DNA of 64,000 nucleotides from Methanobacteriota archaeon (GTDB lineage Archaea > Thermoplasmatota > Poseidoniia > Poseidoniales > Thalassarchaeaceae). The position numbers and the translations under genes are program-made. Under the pieces are notes generated by a model, which ran no database searches, was not told the DNA's origin, and saw only the letters and a list, made by a program, of their open reading frames with translations. The stretch lies in the NCBI GenBank assembly GCA_018650285.1, contig JABIGF010000020.1:175976-239975 (forward strand), read 5' to 3'. Position 1 is the stretch's first letter, and every line of letters begins with the position of its first letter. Positions 8,203 to 16,858 of the stretch are shown one piece after another.

Positions 8203-9381
8203 ATGAGTGATTCCGAAGAAGAGCCAACAATCTTTGAAGTGAAGGCGGGTCATCTTGATACAGGACTTCGTGGAATACCTGTTGGAACTTGTCGAACATC
8301 ATTCGTTGACCCGATGAAAGGAGTCCACTATGTTGGTTATCCTGTTGGCGATTTAGCAGATATGGACCCAGAAGACGTCATCTTTTTGTTGTTTGAGAAA
8401 AGATTGCCAAATCGTCATGAATCTCAAAATTTCCGCAAAGATTTGGCTGAGCGTGCTGAAGAAATGCCGGCAGGTGCACTACGTGTGCTTGAGGCATTGA
8501 CTCCTGGTAGCGGCCATCCAATGGATTGGTTGGCACTTGGTATCCAAGCGCTTGGAATAGCAGAAACTACTGGTGATTTCAAAGAAGACGGTCTTAATTT
8601 AATTGCTAGAATGCCAGAACTAATGGCAACAATATTCCTACTTCGTGGTGGCCATGGAATCCCTGAATCAGGTAGTAACCCCCGTTTAGGTTTAGTTGAG
8701 AATTTTGTTCATTTAATGGATCTAGAAGAAGACAAGGCAGCCAAGATGACCAAGGTGTTGCGAACTTTCCTTGTTCTTCACATGGACCACGGTGGGGGCA
8801 ATTTGTCTACCTTTTCAGGTAAATGTGTAGCTAGTGGAAAAGCCAATCTATACGCCTCAATTGCTAGTGCGATGAACGCTCTATCAGGTCCTCTTCATGG
8901 TAGAGCAAATCAGGCTTGTCTTGAATTTGTTCAACGAATCGGCTCAAGTGACCCAGATAAAGTGGAAAAATTTGTCCGCGGAGAATTGGCAGCAAAAAGG
9001 CCGGTTTATGGATTTGGCCATGCTGTCTTGAGGGCTGAAGATCCTCGTGCAGCAGCGCAGATAATTTTGGGCGAGGAGGTATGCCCCGATGATTCAAATT
9101 TCAAGATAGTTAAGACGTTGAGAAAAGTTGCCCCAAAGGTGTTGGGTGAGAATCCAAAGATCAGCAATCCTTTCGCAAATGTTGACGTGGCATCAGGGTC
9201 ATTATTGCATGCAGTTGGGTTTAGAAAACCAGAGTATTACACTACCTTCTTTGGTTGGGCAAGAGTTGCGGGAATCAGTGCCCAAATAATTGATGAGAGA
9301 AAGGCTCGTGGTGGACGTGGTGTCCCAATTTACCGCCCAAAATACATTGGTAAAGACCAACCATTACAACGATTGAATTAA
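8203..9381 (+). CDS. gltA: Citrate synthase, mitochondrial-type sequence
   Basis: 392 aa, condenses acetyl-CoA and oxaloacetate to citrate. Active-site regions are visible: HMDHGGGNLSTFS (~193-205), MNALSGPLHGRANQACLEF with the substrate histidine (~222-240), GFGHAVLRAEDPRA (~270) and NVDVASG with the catalytic aspartate (~328). The middle and last motifs, and YYTTFFGWARVAGISAQII near the C-terminus, read closer to the mitochondrial (type I eukaryotic) enzyme than to the short archaeal/bacterial dimeric type, which has GPLHGGANE and an R-x-x-GW-x-AH motif. Own promoter with strong ribosome site. It converges with the GDPD gene. It would use acetyl-CoA supplied by acsA in this window. Confidence 0.9.
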   Translation: MSDSEEEPTIFEVKAGHLDTGLRGIPVGTCRTSFVDPMKGVHYVGYPVGDLADMDPEDVIFLLFEKRLPNRHESQNFRKDLAERAEEMPAGALRVLEALTPGSGHPMDWLALGIQALGIAETTGDFKEDGLNLIARMPELMATIFLLRGGHGIPESGSNPRLGLVENFVHLMDLEEDKAAKMTKVLRTFLVLHMDHGGGNLSTFSGKCVASGKANLYASIASAMNALSGPLHGRANQACLEFVQRIGSSDPDKVEKFVRGELAAKRPVYGFGHAVLRAEDPRAAAQIILGEEVCPDDSNFKIVKTLRKVAPKVLGENPKISNPFANVDVASGSLLHAVGFRKPEYYTTFFGWARVAGISAQIIDERKARGGRGVPIYRPKYIGKDQPLQRLN

Positions 9382-9405
9382 TTGTTGAACCTTGATATTG
9401 TTTGC

Positions 9406-10464
9406 TCAATCAAAATCTAACTGGCTAGTTTTTCCAGTCCCTCGATGACCAATAATTCTTGGTACTTCCCAAGGGATTTGATTGTCATTGCTTGATGCCA
9501 TCAATTCATCAATAGAGCGACGCCACTTCCATTGTTTCCGTTGCATTGATAAGAAGTCTTTTCGATTTTCAATAGTCATTTCTCTCCAAGGAATCTGTTG
9601 ACCTGCAACTATTGGTTCGCTAGCTGGCCGAGTATTACGTGGTGAACCATCTGGGAGGTGAGTAATTTCGGTTGAGGCATCATCTGTAAGTGCTGTCAAA
9701 CCAGCATCAAGAACCAATCTCTCTTGAGATAGTTTGACCGGCCATACAAAGGCAGGAAAGCCCCTTCTGGTGTTTGTCAATTTTGTAAGCGCCTTTCCTT
9801 TTAATCCAACAGTTCTGCCTAGTGTCAGGTGTCTAGTATACCCTGTCAGATATTCTAGGGCACAAGGAATCATTGGCGCACCCCTATTTTGGTGAAATCT
9901 CATTGATCGTGGTAACGAATTAGCGATAAAAGAAGGTGTAGCGACCACTTTCTTGAATTTTCCTTTACCCCATTCACGCAGATTGGGCATGAGACGAGCG
10001 CATGGGTGTTTACACCCATCTTGTTTAACAGCGGAAAGAAATTTTTTGTCAAATGCATATAGAACAGTAGTGCCATCAGGCAACTCAAATTCGGAAATAG
10101 ATTCATCAACTTGACGTATCATTTTAGCCAAATATTTGACTCTTTCTTTTCCATCAGTCCAACCACCTCCTACACCACTACTCGGATGTGGAGACTTCAA
10201 TTCAATACAGACTGTTTTTCCTGATTCTTGCCAAGGGTTAACAAAATCAGGTTTTGAAAGTAGGTCATCAAATCTATCTGCACAAGTTGCTAATTCATCA
10301 CTTGACAAATTTTCAACAAATTTACCCTCTGGTGTAGTGTTGTCATGACGCAACATCAAGACATCATCGCTTGAAAGACGCAAATCAAATTCAACACCAT
10401 CAAAATAGTTGATGCCTAAAGTTAGGGCTTCAAGTGAATTTTGTCTCGGTTGTATCCAACTCAA
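9406..10464 (-). CDS. GDPD-family phosphodiesterase, circularly permuted
   Basis: 352 aa. Glycerophosphodiester phosphodiesterases are TIM barrels that normally begin with an HRG motif followed by PENT, then E-x-D and HD. Here the chain begins after the HRG: RQNSLEALTLGI (7-18), GVEFDLRLSSDD (E25, D27), LRHD (H40), VCIELK, and near the barrel end FVWPVK and LTALTDD. The missing HRG is at the very C-terminus, PRIIGHRGTGKTSQ (H340, R341), after a ~90-residue linker. TTG 10464 is the start: AGGAGG lies 8 bases upstream and an in-frame TGA at 10482-10480 rules out a longer N-terminus. Joining the ends gives a canonical GDPD order, so the fold can be complete. Cytoplasmic; substrate unknown (lipid-derived glycerophosphodiesters are the family norm). 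Confidence 0.82.
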   Translation of the reverse strand: MSWIQPRQNSLEALTLGINYFDGVEFDLRLSSDDVLMLRHDNTTPEGKFVENLSSDELATCADRFDDLLSKPDFVNPWQESGKTVCIELKSPHPSSGVGGGWTDGKERVKYLAKMIRQVDESISEFELPDGTTVLYAFDKKFLSAVKQDGCKHPCARLMPNLREWGKGKFKKVVATPSFIANSLPRSMRFHQNRGAPMIPCALEYLTGYTRHLTLGRTVGLKGKALTKLTNTRRGFPAFVWPVKLSQERLVLDAGLTALTDDASTEITHLPDGSPRNTRPASEPIVAGQQIPWREMTIENRKDFLSMQRKQWKWRRSIDELMASSNDNQIPWEVPRIIGHRGTGKTSQLDFD

Positions 10465-10569
10465 GCCTTCCCCTCCTGTTCATCCGTTGTAGGCACTACA
10501 CTTGAACCCAAAGGCAGGATATCTGATGCAGGTGGAACACTCATAGCCCGTCTGTGGTTTCGGTAACAC

Positions 10570-12330
10570 ATGAGCGAGGGTGACACAGGTTCTGAAACTG
10601 GCCAAGAAGTAATAGAAAATATCGCGTCCGTTGAATTAAAAGGCAGCAAATCAAATGCTGAACAGGTACGCGGATACTGCATGTATGATTGGGCTAAATC
10701 AGCATTTGAGACAAGCGTTACAACCGCCATCCTTCCAGCATGGTTTGCTTATCTTTTCTTGGAAGCAAATGGAATTTCAATCAATACTATGTTTGGCGAA
10801 ATGTCTTCTGATACATTCTGGGCATGGGCTGTTACTGGCTCAGCGATGATGATTGCATTAGTTAGCCCTGGTTTTGGTGTCATTGCCGATAGAACTAGAA
10901 TCAAGATGAAGATGTTAAAATATCTCACTTGGTTAGGCGCTGGTTCGACATTTTTGTTGGCATTAGCGCCACTATTTCCAATATCTATTCAATGGATTTG
11001 GTTGTTTATTCTATTCCTTACCGCAAATCTTGGATTGAACGGTGCTGGTGTATTCTACAATGCATTACTTCCTCATCAAGGACCTGATGACGAAATGGAC
11101 AGCATTTCAAACAAAGCTTTCGCATACGGTTATCTCGGCGGCGGGCTCCTTCTCGTATTCCATTTGGCTCTTGTGATGGGTGTTTCAGGCACTTGGGTAA
11201 TTCCCTTTGCAATGGCTTCATCTGGTGCTTGGTGGTATGGTTTTGCTCTTTGGACACTTGCTAAAGTGCCCGAACCTGATATTGAAAACGAAGTCAATGA
11301 CCTTGACATTAAGAGTGCAATTAAACTTGCAAAATCCGAATTAATCAAGACATTCAAAGAATGGCGCTCCTTCAGAACTCTTTTCTTCTATATGCTAGCA
11401 TACTTCTTCTTTATTGATGGGATTAATTCAGTTACAGCATTGGCTGGTGTATACGGAATTGCAGTTCTTGGTTTGTCAATTACAGATTTGATTATGACGA
11501 TTGTTGTCATTCAGTTCGTTGCATTCCCTGCCGCATTCTTCTTCACTTGGTTGGCTAAAATGACTTCAACAAAGAAGGCGTTAACTGTTGCTTTGTCAGC
11601 ATGGTGCCTAGTGATTGTTGGTGCGCTTTCATTTGCTCCACTTGAACTTGCAAACCACGAAGAATATGACTTCCAGTTTGATTGGGATGAAGACCACTAT
11701 GAAGTAAGAATGCTTGATCACGAAGCGCTTGGAGATGGTGATGCTGACCGCGCTCTAGATGATTCATTCTCGCATATATTACCTACCGAAGAGGATGGTG
11801 TCGGTAATGCAACTTCTCAAGAGGTTTCACAATTCCTAGCTTTACTTGACGATTCGCGTTTTGCTGCATCTGTCAATGGAAGTAGCCTCAATGGTACAAT
11901 AGCTCTTGGTATAGACCATCCAACAAATCTTGGAGATGGGAAATTAGATTCAATATCAATTGCTGCACGAGATAATGTATGGGCTCCTCTTGGACTTAGT
12001 GTGACTATGCAATTCCTTCTATTAGGTTGCATGGCAGGATTCTTACTGGGCGGTTCACAAGGTCTTGCACGAAGTTTGTTTGGCAAGATGGTTCCTGAAA
12101 CAAGGAGTACCGAGTTCTTTGGTTTCTTCGGTTTCTTCGGTAAGGTGGCCGCAGTAATGGGCCCGCTTCTATACGGTCTACTTTCAACGGCATATGATAG
12201 CAGAGTCGCTGTTGCTAGTCTGTCGATTTTGATTATCATCGGGACTGTAATGATGATCTGGGTTGATGTTGATGATGGAATTGCAGTTGCTCAAGCAGAA
12301 GACGCAAGAAATCGCGGTTTAGATTCTTGA
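10570..12330 (+). CDS. MFS transporter of the UMF1/Atg22-like family
   Basis: 586 aa with about twelve membrane helices. The opening RGYCMYDWAKSAFETSV is the hallmark of the UMF1 (Atg22-like) group of the major facilitator superfamily; SPGFGVIADR between helices 2 and 3 fits the MFS loop. An unusual soluble insert of roughly 130 residues (about 365-485, starting at LELANHEEYDF) interrupts the C-terminal half, rich in Asp and predicted to face outside. The last helices contain GSQGLARSLFGKMVPETRSTEFFG, as in UMF1. In yeast the relative exports amino acids from the vacuole; the substrate here is unknown. Starts divergently from the GDPD gene 105 bases away and ends 7 bases from tatC, which converges on it. 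Confidence 0.82.
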   Translation: MSEGDTGSETGQEVIENIASVELKGSKSNAEQVRGYCMYDWAKSAFETSVTTAILPAWFAYLFLEANGISINTMFGEMSSDTFWAWAVTGSAMMIALVSPGFGVIADRTRIKMKMLKYLTWLGAGSTFLLALAPLFPISIQWIWLFILFLTANLGLNGAGVFYNALLPHQGPDDEMDSISNKAFAYGYLGGGLLLVFHLALVMGVSGTWVIPFAMASSGAWWYGFALWTLAKVPEPDIENEVNDLDIKSAIKLAKSELIKTFKEWRSFRTLFFYMLAYFFFIDGINSVTALAGVYGIAVLGLSITDLIMTIVVIQFVAFPAAFFFTWLAKMTSTKKALTVALSAWCLVIVGALSFAPLELANHEEYDFQFDWDEDHYEVRMLDHEALGDGDADRALDDSFSHILPTEEDGVGNATSQEVSQFLALLDDSRFAASVNGSSLNGTIALGIDHPTNLGDGKLDSISIAARDNVWAPLGLSVTMQFLLLGCMAGFLLGGSQGLARSLFGKMVPETRSTEFFGFFGFFGKVAAVMGPLLYGLLSTAYDSRVAVASLSILIIIGTVMMIWVDVDDGIAVAQAEDARNRGLDS

Positions 12331-12337
12331 GATTTGA

Positions 12338-13156
12338 TTAGTCAAAAATGCGGTCAATAATTAGTGCGAACTCGAACAAAATGAGCATTGGTCCAGCCAC
12401 TAAGAACATTGAGAGAGGGTCTGGCGGCGAGAGCATTGCTCCTGCACAAAATCCGGCAAACCAAAAGTGGCGTCTGAATTGCGTCAATATTTTTCTTTCA
12501 ACAAGTCCGCCGCGAATGGAAATCAATGTGATAAGCGGTACTTGGAAGCCGATAGCAGCACCTAGGCATAGACCGGCGATGAAACCGATCCAAGCCGCTA
12601 GTTGCCAGGTCGTTGTGGCACCAATTGCTGCTGCGTCTGCTTGTAGATAATCGAGAAGCATCGGTAAAAGAAAATCAATTACATACCATATTCCCGCACT
12701 GGCTAGAATAATTGCGCACATTAGAGTTAATACAACACTGCTGAGTGATGAAAAATTAGACAATTCAACGCCTTCAAGCCTCGCCTTGACTTCTTCATTT
12801 CGTGCCGCTAAGAATGCTGCCTCAACAGTTACAGTAAGTACGACAAAGGCGACAGCAAGATGGGCTGCTAATCGTAGTTGAAGAATTACCACTTCAAGAG
12901 GTTGTAAAACCACAATCGAAACATCATCAGGTACGAGATTTGTTTGAGTTAACAGCCAAGTTAGTGCCATTCCCGCTAAAGGATAGCCAACAAGCATTCC
13001 GACAAAGAAGATGAATGCCCATCTTTTCACACGTGAGCGTACAAAATCAGCGACAGAAGCAATCATTTCACCTTGCTCGCTCTCTAACAGCGCTTCAACA
13101 TCAAGAGCAAGTCGCTCGGTCGCATCAACTGTCATTGTCTGCCCCGAGTCGGCCAT
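12338..13156 (-). CDS. tatC: Sec-independent protein translocase TatC
   Basis: 272 aa, six membrane segments. TatC binds the twin-arginine signal peptides of folded exported proteins. Seen: a cytoplasmic N-terminal stretch, a helix 1 region FIFFVGMLVGYPLAG, FRRHFWFAGFCAGAM after helix 4, and the family motif SPPDPLSMFLVAGPMLILFE near the end. It lacks a typical short archaeal N-terminus and instead has ~40 charged residues. It starts 6 bases after the stop of the upstream membrane gene, so the two form one transcript. TatA is not in the window. Confidence 0.88.
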   Translation of the reverse strand: MADSGQTMTVDATERLALDVEALLESEQGEMIASVADFVRSRVKRWAFIFFVGMLVGYPLAGMALTWLLTQTNLVPDDVSIVVLQPLEVVILQLRLAAHLAVAFVVLTVTVEAAFLAARNEEVKARLEGVELSNFSSLSSVVLTLMCAIILASAGIWYVIDFLLPMLLDYLQADAAAIGATTTWQLAAWIGFIAGLCLGAAIGFQVPLITLISIRGGLVERKILTQFRRHFWFAGFCAGAMLSPPDPLSMFLVAGPMLILFEFALIIDRIFD

Positions 13157-13162
13157 CCCCCA

Positions 13163-14326
13163 TCATATTTGAGGGATAGATGGAAGTCTAGGTTTTGCCT
13201 TGACAACCTTATTTGGAGGTTTAGGGATGGTAGGTAATTTCGGCGGCGCCCTTTCTCGTGATGCTGCCATTGGGGTAGGAATAGTCACAACTGACGCAGT
13301 TACTTGTTGAGTAGGCGGTGGGGGTGGTGTGTCAGTGAAATCAATTCGACGCCCGAAAAGAGTCCACGCATTCATCTCCAAATCAAATTCAGCCTTAGGG
13401 TGAAGGCCTACTGGTTTTGTTGGCATTGCACCGCTGTGCGCCTCTTTTACTGGTTGCGGCACTTCTACAATTTCAGGTATGGCAGCAACAACCGCTGGGC
13501 TGGTCTTTGCCACCACAGTCTTTGTTTCTCTCTCAGTAGTAGAGGGTAGATTAGGTAGTGCAACTTTTTTCTTGACAGGCACAGGGAGCGGTTCAGGTTC
13601 CGGTTCAGATACTGGTTCTGGGAATGGTTCATCAGCAAAATCCGTATCGTCAAGCCACCCAAGATCGTTATCTGCTTCATCCTCTGTAGTAATTACCGGT
13701 TCACTTTCTACAATATCTATTGTGGCTGTAAGGTCAACAATATCATCTTCATCATCAATAATTGTTGGCTCGTATTCCTCTTCTTGAACAATTTGTCCTT
13801 TGACAAGGAAGTCATCAACACCCATCTCAACGGCTACCGCAGTCATCTCTCCAAGCGCGTTGGCAATAATTTCTGAAGTGGGTGTATCATCGCCTCCAAC
13901 AATACTGGAAACAATAGCAGCTGTAGTTGGATTGACAACACTAAGGCCGCCAGGTTTTGAAACAGCAACTTGACCGGATTCTAGTTGTTCACGCTGAGAC
14001 TCAACATTCATCTTGGTAGGGCCTTCAATCGCTGGTCTTTGGCGAAGACCAAAGACTGCAATAATGAGGGTAGTCATCATCAACAGAATCATAGCATATT
14101 CTTGACCAGTCATTGTGCCAGCATCTGACCAAAATCCTCCCTCTTTGTAGGGGAGATTCATACTTTGGCGAATATATTGCAATAGGTGGAATTTCTGGCC
14201 TCTTGCACCGGTTCCAATAAATCCTGCAGGAAACCAACCAAGTATCCCATTGAATAGAACGGCGATAAATTGGGATACTGAAATCGCCATGGCTAGTTTG
14301 CCAATTTTCGGATAGTACCTCTCCAT
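13163..14326 (-). CDS. Unknown membrane protein with long Pro/acidic tail, upstream of tatC
   Basis: About 387 aa, start at ATG 14326 (MERYYPKIG) behind GGGGAGAGGT. Two hydrophobic segments near residues 8-40 and 80-97 flank a short loop; the rest is low-complexity: acidic stretches (IIDDEDDIVDL), a PVSEPEPEPLPVP linker and a C-terminal Pro/Lys-rich end (PKPPNKVVKAKPRLPSIPQI). No enzyme motif. It sits directly ahead of tatC with a 6-base gap. By position it might help Tat export, as TatA/B-like membrane-anchored partners do, but no TatA amphipathic helix is evident, so that is only a guess. Confidence 0.55.
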   Translation of the reverse strand: MERYYPKIGKLAMAISVSQFIAVLFNGILGWFPAGFIGTGARGQKFHLLQYIRQSMNLPYKEGGFWSDAGTMTGQEYAMILLMMTTLIIAVFGLRQRPAIEGPTKMNVESQREQLESGQVAVSKPGGLSVVNPTTAAIVSSIVGGDDTPTSEIIANALGEMTAVAVEMGVDDFLVKGQIVQEEEYEPTIIDDEDDIVDLTATIDIVESEPVITTEDEADNDLGWLDDTDFADEPFPEPVSEPEPEPLPVPVKKKVALPNLPSTTERETKTVVAKTSPAVVAAIPEIVEVPQPVKEAHSGAMPTKPVGLHPKAEFDLEMNAWTLFGRRIDFTDTPPPPPTQQVTASVVTIPTPMAASRERAPPKLPTIPKPPNKVVKAKPRLPSIPQI

Positions 14327-14371
14327 GGACCTCTCCCCGGATATCTGTGATAGCCTCATCTATATTCAAGG

Positions 14372-14384
14372 CTCGCTCCGCGAG
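14372..14384. promoter_or_regulatory. Small palindrome in divergent promoter region
   Basis: CTCGC-TCC-GCGAG lies just downstream of TCTATATTC (14359-14367), a TATA candidate usable on either strand, between the tatC-partner gene and the histidine kinase. Confidence 0.3.
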
Positions 14385-14464
14385 GGCAGTCAAGGATGTT
14401 TGATTTCAAACTACATTTGAGGGGAGTTGTGATATGACAATAGCAGGTCGCCGATAGCGGGAAG

Positions 14465-15592
14465 ATGACTGAACCAAGTCCAACGGAACAGGAGCAATTG
14501 CTCGATGCTTTGCATCAAAGAGGTGAGCAACTGTCAAACATCCTTGGTAGTATTAATGCTGCAGTTGCAGTTACTGATGTCAACTGTAACATTGTTTTGC
14601 TCAACGAAATTGCTAGAACTAGACTCGGATTAGTCTATTCTCCAGAACTCACTCTTGCTGCATATGCTGCACAATTTGATTGGCGCGATGGTGATGGTAC
14701 ATTATTCACAGAAGAAAATTTTCCCGCAACGGTCGTTCTTCGTGGAGGTGCCCCAGTTCATGAATTACCAGTTTCAAAAGGAGAAGGAGAAAGTGCACTT
14801 CATTTCCACCTTTCAGCAAACCCTCTTACTTCACGAGAAGGAGATTTAGTTGGAGCAGTAGTCATTTTTCACGATGTTACTGAGTTGGTGCATCTACAAA
14901 CTTCATTACAGGAAATGAATGAACAACGTCTCGGCTTTTACAGTGGGATGAGTCACGAACTTCGCACACCATTACAAGGAATTATCGGTTACACAGAATT
15001 GCTTTTAGAAGAGTCTGAAGAAGGTAGTTTTGAACAAGAAAGTTTGCAAGCAATTCGTTCTTCAACAGACCATTTGTTATCATTAGTTACCGACCTACTT
15101 GACCTCTCAAAAATTGTAGCGGGCCGGATGGAACTAAACAAATCACCTACAGCTGTGACGCCGATTGTTCGTGAAGCAATAGCAATGGTTTCTCCTGGTG
15201 CAAGAAAGAAAGGAATCATTCTAAAATCCAATTTGGAAGAATTAGGTGAAATAAATGTTGATGAAAGGGCGGTACGCCAAATTATTCTTAATTTAGTTTC
15301 AAATGCAATCAAGTATACCGAGGATGGTGGCGAAGTAGTAATTTCTTGTAGCCTAGGTGAAGGCGAGGCGCATATCTTGGTAAGAGATACAGGGACTGGT
15401 ATTTCTAGCGACGATCAAGAATTAATTTTCCGAGAATTTGTTCAGGTCAAAGGAGCAGATGGGCGACAACGAGCAGGAACAGGCTTAGGTCTTGCATTGT
15501 CAAAACATTTTGTTGACATGCATGAAGGGACATTGGTCGTGACATCTAAGGTAGGTATTGGCTCAACATTCATCGTCAATCTGCCTCTGTGA
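14465..15592 (+). CDS. Soluble PAS-domain sensor histidine kinase
   Basis: 375 aa without membrane segments or signal peptide. A PAS-like region covers ~20-135 (INAAVAVTDVNCNIVLLNE; VVIFHDVTEL at its end). A HisKA domain follows with MSHELRTPLQGIIGYTELL, phospho-acceptor His164. The HATPase domain has NLVSNAIKYTEDGGEV (N box), RDTGTGISSDD (G1) and GTGLGLALSKHF (G2). It should autophosphorylate on a cytoplasmic signal sensed by PAS. No response regulator is adjacent; its partner must be encoded elsewhere. A seven-codon reading frame with its own GAGGGGAG ribosome site (14434-14457) precedes the start. The gene runs up to the stop of the convergent DRG gene with no gap. Confidence 0.9.
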   Translation: MTEPSPTEQEQLLDALHQRGEQLSNILGSINAAVAVTDVNCNIVLLNEIARTRLGLVYSPELTLAAYAAQFDWRDGDGTLFTEENFPATVVLRGGAPVHELPVSKGEGESALHFHLSANPLTSREGDLVGAVVIFHDVTELVHLQTSLQEMNEQRLGFYSGMSHELRTPLQGIIGYTELLLEESEEGSFEQESLQAIRSSTDHLLSLVTDLLDLSKIVAGRMELNKSPTAVTPIVREAIAMVSPGARKKGIILKSNLEELGEINVDERAVRQIILNLVSNAIKYTEDGGEVVISCSLGEGEAHILVRDTGTGISSDDQELIFREFVQVKGADGRQRAGTGLGLALSKHFVDMHEGTLVVTSKVGIGSTFIVNLPL

Positions 15593-16708
15593 TTAGCGGC
15601 GGATAAGGATTGTTAACAGGTCGTCGTGTTTGAGTTGGTGGTCAAGACCAACTCTTTGCCAATCGAATTTGGCGCTTGGTCCTTTGACTCTAGCATAGCG
15701 AAACTTTCTCACAAAATCACGATGCAGTGAGACACAAACATCTCTGACGGTGCTATCGTCTTTGACAATCATTGGTTCAACCAAATCGGCTTCTTGACCT
15801 TGTGGCTTTAGGAAAATAGACATGAAGCCGAGATTATCATAGATGAAATCTTTCAATTCTTCAATTCCTTGGCCGGTTTTTGCTGAGATTGGAAGAATAG
15901 GCCAGCCTTCAGGAAGCATTGAGTATGTTTTCTCTAAATCTTTAGGAGTTGCTAAATCAATTTTATTGACGATAACAACCGCTTTTGAATAGATTCTGTT
16001 GGACGCCATGGTGTCAACTAGCATATCTGCAGTAGTATCAACTCGAAGAGTAACTAGGGCACTAGTGTAACCAAATGAGCGGATGATATCCTGCATCTCC
16101 TCTTTAGATAGGCGTGTCTGTTCAACAGTAGTGCGAACCTCAATTCCTCCTCTGTTTCTTCTAGTAATGAAAACTGGTGGTTTTTCTTGGTTCAATCTCA
16201 TTCCGGCAATTTCTAGTTCACGGTGTAGTACTTTGAAATGGGCATCTTGGAATGGGTCTACAACATACAGAACCATGTCTGAACTTCTGACTACACCAAG
16301 GATTTCTTTTCCTCTTCCCTTGCCTTCGGCAGCACCTTTGATGAGACCGGGTAGGTCAAGAATCTGAATTTTTGCGCCGCGATGTTCCATTAATCCAGGT
16401 ATACAGGTAAGAGTGGTGAAAGCGTAGCCACCAGTATCTGAATCAGCATCTGTAACTTGGCCGATAAGGGTAGATTTACCAACACTAGGGAATCCGACTA
16501 GGGCGACAGAAGCGTCGCCCGACTTTTTCACTTCGAATCCTTTTGCTGGCCCACCCGATTTTGCGTGTGCTGCGACTTTTTCCTGTTTTGCTTTGAGGGC
16601 AGCAATTTTTGCCTTCAATTTGCCAATATGGTGCTCAGTGGCCTTGTTTTTCTGAGTTTTATCTATCTCGGCTTGGATGAGAGCAATCTGTTCAACAATA
16701 GTTGCCAT
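15593..16708 (-). CDS. DRG-family GTP-binding protein
   Basis: 371 aa, the length typical of DRG/Rbg1 GTPases of archaea and eukaryotes. Order: a basic N-terminal helical part (KNKATEHHIGKLKAKIAALK), G1 GFPSVGKST (72-80), switch region GGYAFTTLTCIPG, G3 DLPGLI (118-123), NKIDLA (G4), and a C-terminal TGS domain (~290-371) with FLKPQGQEADLVEPMIV and a final DHQLKHDDLLTILIRR. DRG proteins associate with ribosomes and are thought to help stalled translation. GGAGAG sits 6 bases before the ATG, and the perfect palindrome TCAAGCCGGCTTGA (16728-16741) lies just upstream. Confidence 0.93.
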   Translation of the reverse strand: MATIVEQIALIQAEIDKTQKNKATEHHIGKLKAKIAALKAKQEKVAAHAKSGGPAKGFEVKKSGDASVALVGFPSVGKSTLIGQVTDADSDTGGYAFTTLTCIPGLMEHRGAKIQILDLPGLIKGAAEGKGRGKEILGVVRSSDMVLYVVDPFQDAHFKVLHRELEIAGMRLNQEKPPVFITRRNRGGIEVRTTVEQTRLSKEEMQDIIRSFGYTSALVTLRVDTTADMLVDTMASNRIYSKAVVIVNKIDLATPKDLEKTYSMLPEGWPILPISAKTGQGIEELKDFIYDNLGFMSIFLKPQGQEADLVEPMIVKDDSTVRDVCVSLHRDFVRKFRYARVKGPSAKFDWQRVGLDHQLKHDDLLTILIRR

Positions 16709-16727
16709 GTTGATTCTCTCCTATTTT

Positions 16728-16741
16728 TCAAGCCGGCTTGA
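16728..16741. promoter_or_regulatory. 14-bp perfect palindrome upstream of the DRG gene
   Basis: TCAAGCCGGCTTGA is fully self-complementary with no spacer, 20 bases before the DRG ATG. Size and symmetry suit a dimeric regulator's operator, but only one copy was noticed. Confidence 0.35.
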
Positions 16742-16858
16742 CCTTGCTCTCTAACCGTGGGTCAGGCCAATGGTTCTTCAATCCGGCGTTCCAATTCATT
16801 CCACTTTGTTGGAATTTGCGAGGGAGATATTCATGGGGCAGGGCGGTGACGCAGCATT

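Noticed and set aside
10461..10730. 89-codon minus-strand frame over the MFS start
   Set aside because: Opposite a well supported gene and no motif; considered a shadow. It does not supply the missing HRG of the GDPD either.
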